Source: Hwanghaeella grinnelliae (GTDB lineage Bacteria; Pseudomonadota; Alphaproteobacteria; UBA8366; Aestuariispiraceae). From it: 64,000 nucleotides of DNA. Each line of letters opens with the position of its first letter. Within the stretch, counting starts at the first letter, position 1. This document shows positions 24,006-34,684 of the stretch, piece after piece. The notes beneath the pieces were generated by a model, which was not told the origin of the DNA, searched no databases, and saw only the letters and a program-made list of their open reading frames with translations. Where the stretch lies: positions 372,001-436,000 of the forward strand of contig NZ_SADE01000004.1 of assembly GCF_004005845.1 (NCBI RefSeq), read 5' to 3'. The position numbers and the translations under genes were made by a program.

Positions 24006-25315
24006 GCTTGGCCGACCTTCTCGTCCTGCGTCCGGAGTTTAGAGTCCGTGCTCGTGGCATGGAGGCCCTGAATGCGGCTTACTGGCGTATAGAGCGTGCA
24101 TTTCCAGGTGTTGGGCCTACACCGACGGCCGATGTTGAGGTCATCGTCCAGAAGGTGACGATGGCCTTGCGCGCGATGGACTGGCGGAATGTGACGACTG
24201 GCGATGTTGCCGTGGTGTTGAGGGCACATATGTATGAAGAGCAGCTTGTGCCAGAGGATTTGCGCCGGTTTTTGGATGCCGAGGTGCGGGCAACAACCAA
24301 TCCCAGACTATTGGACGTGCTGGCACAAGCCTATCTGGAAACCTGGTCGGCTGCTTCACCCAAGACCCAACAATTACAGAGGCAGATCGTTGAGCGCTCT
24401 GAACTCTTGCCGCGCAGATGGCAAAACTTGTTCGCGGCTTGTCCTGATTTTCTGGATTTGACTGCCGGTCCCAGTTTGGTCGGTGGACGGATGGTTGCTG
24501 CGGTCACGCCGTATCGATGGTTGCGCGAAATTGGACTGGCAGCACCTCATGGGCCGGGCTTTATGCAACTCGCGCATACGAGCTTCCTCCAACAGAGCCC
24601 TGACCCGGAAGATGTCCATGCGCTCGAGAAACTGTTGGCGTGGGTTTCTCCGTCCGGTGTTCAGCCTCTGGATGATCTTCGAGCTGCTGTGGTTGTGGAT
24701 CGTATTCTTTATCCGTGGACCAGGAGACCATGTCCGGCCGATTACCAGGAGCAATGCCTGACGCGCTTGATTGAACGCTTTGGCGACCCGCGCCACGAAG
24801 CCCCTGCTTTCTGGTCACAGGTCTCCGAAGCTGGCCGCCGCGTTCTCCACAGATGGCTGGCGCGTAAGAGCATGGAGGCGATGTTTGAGGTTGTCACCGA
24901 GGCTGAGCGGGGCAACTCAAGTGGTCACCAATGGATCGAGCGTAGGCGGTTTTGGATGGGTATGTACGAAACGGGGAGGGTCGATGACGCCTGGGTCGCG
25001 TTGGGAAGTAATGCGGTACCGATCGCCCAAGCGCTTGCGCGGAGAAACAGTGACAAATCGTATCTCAGCTTCGGTCGGCAAGTGACCCGACCGGATACTT
25101 GTCTGCTTTTCATGAAGATCGGTGCCAAAACCGTCGTTGAAGGGTCTCACAATTTCCGAGTTCATATCTATCCAGCGCCAGCAAGGCAGACACCCCAGCT
25201 CTTTGCCAATCAATACGATCTCAATGAGATATTGTTGCCAAGCGATAGTGATTACGCCCGGCGCCATGTCGGCGAATGGAAAGAGTGGGTGCTGCGAAGG
25301 ATCGGAAGGGCATGA
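24002..25315 (+). CDS. zorC: Zorya ZorC, EH-signature effector protein
   Basis: A 437-residue soluble, mostly helical protein. The assignment rests on position (third gene, overlapping zorB and zorD), size, and a C-terminal region (~275-420) with conserved-looking Trp/Glu/His residues of the EH-signature type (SEAGRRVLHRWL, GHQWIERRRFWMG, YLSFGRQ). ZorC is needed for type I Zorya defence and is thought to bind DNA with ZorD. No enzyme motif can be read. Confidence 0.9.
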   Translation: MSLADLLVLRPEFRVRARGMEALNAAYWRIERAFPGVGPTPTADVEVIVQKVTMALRAMDWRNVTTGDVAVVLRAHMYEEQLVPEDLRRFLDAEVRATTNPRLLDVLAQAYLETWSAASPKTQQLQRQIVERSELLPRRWQNLFAACPDFLDLTAGPSLVGGRMVAAVTPYRWLREIGLAAPHGPGFMQLAHTSFLQQSPDPEDVHALEKLLAWVSPSGVQPLDDLRAAVVVDRILYPWTRRPCPADYQEQCLTRLIERFGDPRHEAPAFWSQVSEAGRRVLHRWLARKSMEAMFEVVTEAERGNSSGHQWIERRRFWMGMYETGRVDDAWVALGSNAVPIAQALARRNSDKSYLSFGRQVTRPDTCLLFMKIGAKTVVEGSHNFRVHIYPAPARQTPQLFANQYDLNEILLPSDSDYARRHVGEWKEWVLRRIGRA

Positions 25316-28300
25316 GTAGATTCGCTTTCACGGTCGACGATGACGGCGGCCACCTTGCGATTGCGGACGGACGCCGAGGTCTGTTGGATCGGTTCCGGCG
25401 TCGAGAAAGGATCGATTTTGACGCATTGACGGCTTCGGACAGGGCCCTTGCCATCGCTCTTGCCCGTATCCGGGCGCTAGATCGGGATAGTGAGCATTAT
25501 CGTTTTGAGACTGACAGTCTTTTCTTCGATCATTGGATGCTTTCACGGATCGACGATATGTCAGGCAGCGTACTGGATCTGCCGAAGCGCACCTCGGGCA
25601 TCGAGTTCCACGCCGAGATGCAGGGAACGGTCGGAAGTTCGCGCTTTTCGCTCGACTGGTGGTGGGAGAAGGAGGGACGCCAGGTTCAATTGAAACGGGT
25701 TGGCGCAATCGTTCAGATTGGCTCAGAGCGGATGCGCCTGCCTGCCCCGATCTTTGACGCCATCGCGTTGTCTGCAGCGTTCGATAGTGGCGCACCCCTG
25801 ACGTCGCACTGGGCGGCGCTAGCCGAGTTCCGCAAATCCATTGGAATGGCTGACGAGAAGATCGCACGCGCTGAAGGATTTTTAGAACGTATTGAGATTG
25901 TTTCCTGTGACCGGGTTGGCCTCGATGTCGGTGCTGCCGGCACTTTGGACTTCGCGCCGATGCCTTTTTCGTCGGCGGAGTTAGGCGAGAACCAGACCGC
26001 GTCGACGGAGACCGCCGCGCTTCGGGGGGAAGCGTTGGAACGCTTTCAACAGGAAGCAACAAACCGGGGGGCCAAACCTGCCTATCAGGTCGGGGAAAAT
26101 CGTTACCTGATCCTCGACCGGTCGGCGATGCCGGTGGTTGACGTGATCGCGCGCTACACCGCTGCTTCCGACGACGAAAAGAAAGACTTTCTGGAGAATG
26201 CGGGCCGGATCGTGTCCGACGCAATAGAGGAAGCGCTGCGACGGGACGGAGCCTTAAACGAACTCGCCTTGCCCGAAGAACAGGCAGAGGCAGTCGAGAA
26301 CGCCTTTCAATCGGCCTGGGCCGAGACACAGGAATGGGCCGAGCGCGTAATTGAGATCCGTAAATGGACCAAGGTTGAGATCATTGGATTGGAGGGCAGT
26401 GGCACCAGCTGGCTGCCGACGGACATTGACAGCGCGCTCGGCGAACTGCTGGGCTCCATCCCGGACGAGGATCTTGCGGACCTTGTGAAGGCCTTAGAAA
26501 ATGCCTTGGCTGAGGGTGAAACCCTGCTGAGGACGGATCACGGCGAGATACCTGTCGAACCAATTATTCTGGAGGCCTTACGTCGCCGTCTCGAGCTATA
26601 TCTGTCCCGTGACCGACGAGCCGATGCAGGTGAAGGCGAAGTTACAGCCTTCCTCCCAGTTACCCGTGATAATTTCTGGGAGCTTGAGTTTCAGGAAAAA
26701 CGGCGTCTACGTCCTGACGACCTGCCGCGAGACCTTCCTGAGACGGTTAGGCGGCAACTGCGTTTCTACCAGGAGGAAGGATTCGCTTGGCAGGTCGAAG
26801 CCTGGCAGGCGGGTCTGCCAGGTATTTTGAACGCCGACGAACAGGGCCTCGGCAAGACACTCCAGACGTTATCATTCTTGGCTTGGCTGTCCTCGGTTGG
26901 GATGAAAGGGAGCGACGCGCCTCCATATCCTTTTCTGATCGTCGCTCCGACTTCGCTGCTGAGGAACTGGGAGGCGGAGATTGAGGCGCATCTCGAACCG
27001 GGCATTTGGGGCACACCTGTTCGCCTTTACGGCCCCGATCTCAGCCAGTGGAAAGTCGACGGAGCAAGGGGACGCGACACTCAGGACGGCCGTGCGCGTC
27101 TCGATCTCACCGACCTCTATCGAGGAGAGGCACCGCGCCTTGCAATCACAACGTATCAGACGCTCGCCAACTACGCGGTCAGCTTCTATGAAAATCGGTT
27201 TTCCGTTGTCGTATTCGACGAGATTCAAAACATCAAAAACCCGGTGACGCTGCGCGCTGTTGCGGCCAAGGCGGTCAACGCCGACTTCCGTATCGGGCTA
27301 ACTGGTACACCGGTTGAGAATGCGACTCGCGACATTTGGGCGGTTATGGATCAACTGTTCCCAGGTGCACTCGGTTCGCTCAGCGATTTTCGGATTGCCT
27401 TTGACAAACCAAAAGCCGGAAATATGCAGGCCTTACACAAGGCGATCTTCCAGCCACAGGCAGGCTTTCCCAGCCTTGGGCTTCGTCGGAGAAAGGATCG
27501 CGTTGCCAATGATTTGCCGACCAAGACGCGGATTCTGTACCCACGGATCATGCCGGCGGTTCAGGCTCTGCGATACGACGAGGCGCGTAAGCCTGGCCAG
27601 TCTCTGTTTGGTCTGTTGCACCACATTCGCCGAACGTCACTCCACCCGGGTTTGATCGAGGGAGAGGAGATCGCTGATTTTACACAATCCTCCGCCCGGA
27701 TCGACGCTGCCATGGATATATTGGCCAGGATCAAGGCGAGGAAAGAACGAGCGCTGGTCTTCGTTGAAAACCGCGATGTTCAGCTGTGGTTTTCGGAGCT
27801 CATCAAGATCGAGTTCAGCTTACCCCGGGTTGACATAATTAATGGTTCGACACCGATTGCCCACAGACAGGAGATCACACGACGATTCCAGCGTCACCTC
27901 AAATTGGATGAGGGGTTCGATGTTCTCCTGATGGGGCCGCGAGCGGCGGGCACCGGTTTGACCCTGACGGCAGCAAACCATGTAATCCATCTAACAAGGT
28001 GGTGGAACCCGGCAGTCGAAGAGCAGTGCAATGATCGGACCCACCGCATCGGTCAATCCCGCCCGGTGACAATCCACATTCCACTCGCAATCCATCCTCG
28101 CCTGCAACGGGGTTCGTTTGACTGCTTGTTACAAGCCTTGATGCGCCGGAAGCGTAGTCTGGCAGACAGTGTGCTCTGGCCTCCGGAAAGCGATGAAAGT
28201 GAGATTCACGCACTCTACGATGCGGTCGTCACGGCGGAGGAAGTTGGTGAGGACGGCGCAGATTTTCGAGGGTTCGATTTGGCAGATCACCCGGAACTTG

Positions 28301-28527
28301 TCGCGGAAGAGATCGACCGGGAGACGATCAGGGTCAAGCCGAAGGCAGGCGGCGCCAGTGTGGTCGTCTCTACAGAGCCATCGCGAATGGCAATGGTGCC
28401 GCTAGTTGACGACGATGCAGCGGCCTATCTATTGGCCGGCAGAGGCGGCGTTGGCATGCCTGCATCCTTACCTGTGTCCGTGTTGGGAAGTTCTACCTTG
28501 TGGCCGGATTACGTCCTTCCGGAATAA
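25312..28527 (+). CDS. zorD: Zorya ZorD, SNF2-type helicase/nuclease effector
   Basis: A 1071-residue protein. The chosen ATG overlaps the zorC TGA and has GGAAGG upstream; a Met 36 bases earlier would lack this coupling. After ~480 residues of N-terminal region comes the SNF2/SWI2 core: motif I DEQGLGKT (509-516), motif II DEIQ (636-639), motif III-type LTGTPVEN, and in the second lobe GPRAAGTGLTLTAANHVI and QCNDRTHRIGQ (motif VI). The C-terminal ~130 residues are unassigned. ZorD is the effector thought to attack phage DNA. It ends the Zorya operon; no further overlapping gene follows. Confidence 0.94.
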   Translation: MSRFAFTVDDDGGHLAIADGRRGLLDRFRRRERIDFDALTASDRALAIALARIRALDRDSEHYRFETDSLFFDHWMLSRIDDMSGSVLDLPKRTSGIEFHAEMQGTVGSSRFSLDWWWEKEGRQVQLKRVGAIVQIGSERMRLPAPIFDAIALSAAFDSGAPLTSHWAALAEFRKSIGMADEKIARAEGFLERIEIVSCDRVGLDVGAAGTLDFAPMPFSSAELGENQTASTETAALRGEALERFQQEATNRGAKPAYQVGENRYLILDRSAMPVVDVIARYTAASDDEKKDFLENAGRIVSDAIEEALRRDGALNELALPEEQAEAVENAFQSAWAETQEWAERVIEIRKWTKVEIIGLEGSGTSWLPTDIDSALGELLGSIPDEDLADLVKALENALAEGETLLRTDHGEIPVEPIILEALRRRLELYLSRDRRADAGEGEVTAFLPVTRDNFWELEFQEKRRLRPDDLPRDLPETVRRQLRFYQEEGFAWQVEAWQAGLPGILNADEQGLGKTLQTLSFLAWLSSVGMKGSDAPPYPFLIVAPTSLLRNWEAEIEAHLEPGIWGTPVRLYGPDLSQWKVDGARGRDTQDGRARLDLTDLYRGEAPRLAITTYQTLANYAVSFYENRFSVVVFDEIQNIKNPVTLRAVAAKAVNADFRIGLTGTPVENATRDIWAVMDQLFPGALGSLSDFRIAFDKPKAGNMQALHKAIFQPQAGFPSLGLRRRKDRVANDLPTKTRILYPRIMPAVQALRYDEARKPGQSLFGLLHHIRRTSLHPGLIEGEEIADFTQSSARIDAAMDILARIKARKERALVFVENRDVQLWFSELIKIEFSLPRVDIINGSTPIAHRQEITRRFQRHLKLDEGFDVLLMGPRAAGTGLTLTAANHVIHLTRWWNPAVEEQCNDRTHRIGQSRPVTIHIPLAIHPRLQRGSFDCLLQALMRRKRSLADSVLWPPESDESEIHALYDAVVTAEEVGEDGADFRGFDLADHPELVAEEIDRETIRVKPKAGGASVVVSTEPSRMAMVPLVDDDAAAYLLAGRGGVGMPASLPVSVLGSSTLWPDYVLPE

Positions 28528-28851
28528 TCCATGGGTTAGGTTCTGAATGCGTGAGTGCTCTCCCACCGGGGGCCTGCGGAAATTGGACGTGAACCTGGAT
28601 GGATCCGCTTGGATGCTAAACACAGGGGCGGGGCCAAATTAATCCCTTTGCGGGTCCAAAAAGCATGGAAGGCCATCCCTGATCCTTTAGAGAATTGTTT
28701 CTATTGGACTTTTAAGTGCGGGTAAGCAGTTCCGTTTGGGGTTAGGCTTAATTCCCTGTTGCTCCGCACATAGCCTTTGACTGTTGCTTAGAATGGATTT
28801 CGAATCTGGTCTAACAAGACCGGCACTTTAAAGCAGGAATGTGGTTATTTC
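28528..28851. other. Non-coding gap between Zorya and restriction-modification genes
   Basis: A 324-base stretch without a supported gene. It includes a small hairpin (GGTCT-AACA-AGACC at 28808-28821) about 30 bases before the methyltransferase start, which may be an operator, and a TTGACT that could be a -35 element. No strong terminator with a T-run was seen after zorD. Confidence 0.4.
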
Positions 28852-29508
28852 ATGAGTTTGATTAAGTCCAAGAAACGCGTTGTTGACCATGGGGAGGTTT
28901 TTACACCGCCCTGGATGGTCGATGCGATGTTGAACCTCGTCAAGGAAGAGACGGAACGAATCGATTCCCGCTTTCTTGAGCCCGCCTGCGGCAGCGGCAA
29001 TTTCTTAGTGCGGGTGCTTCAGCGGAAACTCGCGGCCGTCCAGGTAAAATATGGCAAGTCGGATTTCGAGAAGCGGCACTATGCGCTGCTTGCCGTGATG
29101 TGCATTTACGGCATCGAACTGCTGGATGACAACATTGACGAGTGTCGTGCGAATCTTGTTGAAGTTCTCGTTGAATATCTGAGGCTGGATGATGCGGATG
29201 ACCTCTATCAGGCAGTCTCTGCGGTCTTAGCTATAAACCTCGTGCATGGCGATGCGTTGAAGATGGAAACTTACGACGGAAAGCCGATAACCTTCGCCGA
29301 ATGGGGGTATTTGGGTAAGGGGAGGTTTCAGCGTCGAGACTTTCGTCTTGATGTTCTCACGGGCTCGTCATCCTTCAGCGCTGAGGGGTCTCTGTTCGCC
29401 CATCTCGGGAAACACGAGATCTTTAAACCAATCCGGACCTATCCGCCAATGACGGTGCGTGACTTGGCAGATGCCGTCGGCGTGTCAGCATCAGAGGATA
29501 CCGGATGA
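28852..29508 (+). CDS. Methyltransferase-like subunit with SAM motif but no NPPY
   Basis: A 218-residue protein. It opens with a Hsd-M/Eco57I-like stretch (GEVFTPPWMVDAML) and a perfect SAM-binding motif I EPACGSGNF (43-51). The rest continues as an N6-adenine methylase N-terminal half (YGIELLDDNIDECRANL, later NLVHGDAL), but the catalytic NPPY of motif IV never appears. The next protein has NPPY but a damaged motif I. The two genes overlap by four bases (ATGA), so they may form one split or heterodimeric methyltransferase. Start supported by AGGA 11 bases upstream. Confidence 0.75.
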   Translation: MSLIKSKKRVVDHGEVFTPPWMVDAMLNLVKEETERIDSRFLEPACGSGNFLVRVLQRKLAAVQVKYGKSDFEKRHYALLAVMCIYGIELLDDNIDECRANLVEVLVEYLRLDDADDLYQAVSAVLAINLVHGDALKMETYDGKPITFAEWGYLGKGRFQRRDFRLDVLTGSSSFSAEGSLFAHLGKHEIFKPIRTYPPMTVRDLADAVGVSASEDTG

Positions 29509-31104
29509 CTTCACAGGCAAGCTTCGCCCTGCGCGGACGTAATCCGGATGTTTTGACCTGTATCGCGAACCTCTCGAACGATGAGGTTTTCACGCCACCG
29601 GAATTCGCGAACCGCATGCTGGATACGCTTGCCGAGGCCTGGGCGGCCGATCACGACGGCGCCGACATTTGGGCGGATAAGACCGTCAGGTTCCTCGATC
29701 CTTGTACGAAGTCCGGTGTTTTCCTGCGGGAGATTACCAGTCGTCTCACCCACGGTTTGGCTGAAGAATTTCCAAATCTTCAGCGGCGTGTTGATCACAT
29801 TCTGACAAGGCAAGTCTTTGGGATAGGAATTACCAACCTTACCAGCCTGCTCGCCAGACGAAGTGTTTACTGCTCAAAACACGCAAACGGTCAGCATTCC
29901 ATTGCTAGGGGGTTCAACCATGAGGCCGGGAATGTCTGGTTTGAGAGTGCCAAGCACACATGGGTGAAGGGACGGTGCGAGTACTGTAGGGCGAGTCAAA
30001 AGATCTTGGATCGAGGCGACGGGCTGGAAACTCACGCTTACGCATTTATTCACACTAGGGATAGCAAGTCCCGACTAGCCGAAATGTTTGGAGACGAAAT
30101 GCAGTTCGACGTAGTGATTGGGAACCCGCCATATCAGTTGGACGACGGTGGATATGGGACAAGTGCGGCACCGATCTACCATCTTTTTGTGGAAAAGGCG
30201 CTCGATCTTGATCCCAGATATGCTGTTTTCGTAACGCCGTCGCGTTGGATGGCTGGAGGTAAGGGGCTCGATAAGTATCGGGAGCGGATCCTCTCAGACA
30301 AGCGGATGCGCAATATTGTAGACTACCCGAAGCTTTATGAAGGATTTCCAGGTGTCAAAATTCGGGGGGGAATTTCATATTTCCTCTGGGATCGCGACCA
30401 CAATGGGCCATGCGAAGTCCAAACGATTTGGGATGGGCAGCCTACGGGCCCTGCGGTAGCTCGTCATCTTGATGAATTTGATGTGCTCGTCAGGCGCAAT
30501 GAGGCTGTGCCTATCCTGGAAAAAGTCAAAGCCAAGAATGAACCTACACTAGATGCTCGTGTATCCAGTAGGAAGCCGTTTGGACTCGCAACAAATTTTA
30601 GAGGAAAACCTTCAGCAGATCGGCTGAAAGAGCCGATTATGCTTTTCGAGAATCAGAGAAAAGGATGGATCCAGCGACAAGATGTTAAGGTCAATCCTGA
30701 ATGGATAGATCAGTGGAAGGTTTTGATGACTGCTGTACAAGGGACCAGCGCGGCAGTTGAAACAAAGTTCCTCAGCAAGCCAATTGTTGCCGAACCTGGC
30801 ACTGCATGCACGGAAACTTATCTAGTAGCTGGATGCTTTGACAATGGAGCTGCAGCCTCCAACTATGCAAATTACCTTCGCACACGTTTCGTTCGATTCT
30901 TAGTTTCGCTTCGCAAAGCAACTCAGCATGCGACCAAGGACGTATACTCCTTTGTTCCGGATTTGCCGTGCGACCAAGTATGGACCGATGCCAAACTTTA
31001 CAATCGGTATGGCCTATCTGAACAGGATATTGCATTCATCGAATCGCAGGTTGCTGAGCACGAACCTGAACTTTTCGAGAGAGTAGACCCAGGTTCGTCC
31101 GAAG

Positions 31105-31112
<8 letters not shown>
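29505..31112 (+). CDS. Eco57I-like N6-adenine methyltransferase subunit, degenerate SAM motif
   Basis: A 535-residue protein starting in an ATGA overlap. Near the N-terminus is EVFTPPEFANRMLD, then motif I as FLDPCTKSGVF (63-73), where the usual GSG is TKSG. Motif IV is intact (IGNPPYQ, N207-Y210), followed by TPSRWMAGG and RGGISYFLWD as in Eco57I-type methylases. C123, H126, C158 and C161 could bind zinc. The C-terminal part probably recognises DNA. It would methylate adenine, perhaps with the SAM pocket supplied by the 218-residue partner. It overlaps the helicase gene by 8 bases, so the set is one transcription unit. Confidence 0.8.
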
Positions 31113-33642
<2,530 letters not shown>

Positions 33643-33677
33643 AAGGTCAGGCGTGAGGTGCGAAGGGGGAATCCGAA

Positions 33678-34577
33678 GTGGCGAAACTCAAAGGACCCAG
33701 GTTTATCCAATATTTCCAGCCCGTGATTGATGGATTGCGGGATCTTGGCTCATCGGCAAAGCCAAAAGAAGTCTATAGCTGGATCGCAGAGCACCAAGAC
33801 GTTCCCAAGTCCGAAATTGAGGGCACGACAAAGGGTGGGCAGTCGAAGTTCGAGAACAAGGTTGGTTGGGCGCGTTTCTATTTAGCCAAGGCTGGGCTGA
33901 TCGATACGGAACAGCGTGGCGTTTGGGTGCTGACCGAGTTGGGGCGGAAGGCGAACCTCACGCACGATGAAGCATATCAGCTATTCAGGTCGATCCACGA
34001 TGGTTTCCCGCGAGCGGGCAAGACTTCAGATCCAAATGAGAAATCTTCCCCAGTCGAGGATGAAGACGCTAGCGCACCCGATGAAAAGTTATATTTAAAT
34101 CAAGATGATGTTCAGGAACGTCTCGTCGAACTGCTTCGCAGTATGACGGATAAAGGTTTTGAAGAGCTGTGTGCCAGACTTCTCCGTCACATAGGTTTTG
34201 AAAATGTCAAAGTCACGGGTCAACGTGGCGACCAAGGCGTTGATGGCGAGGGCTATTTGCTTATCAATCGGTTTGTTCGAACCAAAGTCATGTTTCAATG
34301 CAAGCGCTATGAAGGAACGGTGGGGCCGGATAAAATACGGGACTTCCGCGGCGCGATCTCTGGACGTGCCGAGCGTGGAATTTTCCTGACGACGGGTAGT
34401 TTTACACGCGGTGCGGTCACAGAGGCCGCACGGGAAAATACGACGGCTATCGAACTGGTCGATATTGATCGACTGCTTGAATTGATGATCGAAGAAGGGT
34501 TGGGCGTCAAAGAAACCAAAGCTCTTACCATTGAGGATGGGTTCTTCGAGCCGTATCTTAAGACGAGTTCTGATTGA
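33678..34577 (+). CDS. Mrr-type restriction endonuclease
   Basis: A 299-residue Mrr-like enzyme. Residues ~8-100 form the N-terminal winged-helix Mrr domain (AKPKEVYSWIAEH, ENKVGWARFYLAKAGLID, GVWVLTELGR). Residues ~150-285 are the Mrr catalytic domain, with GQRGDQGVDGEG (D189) and FQCKRY (Q207, K209) as the D-QxK nuclease centre. Mrr proteins cut modified or foreign DNA. It lies 35 bases after the GIY-YIG helicase on the same strand, so it may be a second nuclease of that system or a stand-alone type IV enzyme. Its GTG/ATG start area has a GGGGGAAT site. Confidence 0.88.
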   Translation: MAKLKGPRFIQYFQPVIDGLRDLGSSAKPKEVYSWIAEHQDVPKSEIEGTTKGGQSKFENKVGWARFYLAKAGLIDTEQRGVWVLTELGRKANLTHDEAYQLFRSIHDGFPRAGKTSDPNEKSSPVEDEDASAPDEKLYLNQDDVQERLVELLRSMTDKGFEELCARLLRHIGFENVKVTGQRGDQGVDGEGYLLINRFVRTKVMFQCKRYEGTVGPDKIRDFRGAISGRAERGIFLTTGSFTRGAVTEAARENTTAIELVDIDRLLELMIEEGLGVKETKALTIEDGFFEPYLKTSSD

Positions 34578-34684
34578 GAAGCTGCACCACATGTCCGTCG
34601 TATCGAACTTAGTGGGCGACTGGATCTCGGAATGTTCTGGTTATTGAGAGCGGCCTGGCCGCAGTGGCACAAATGGCCTGAAAA

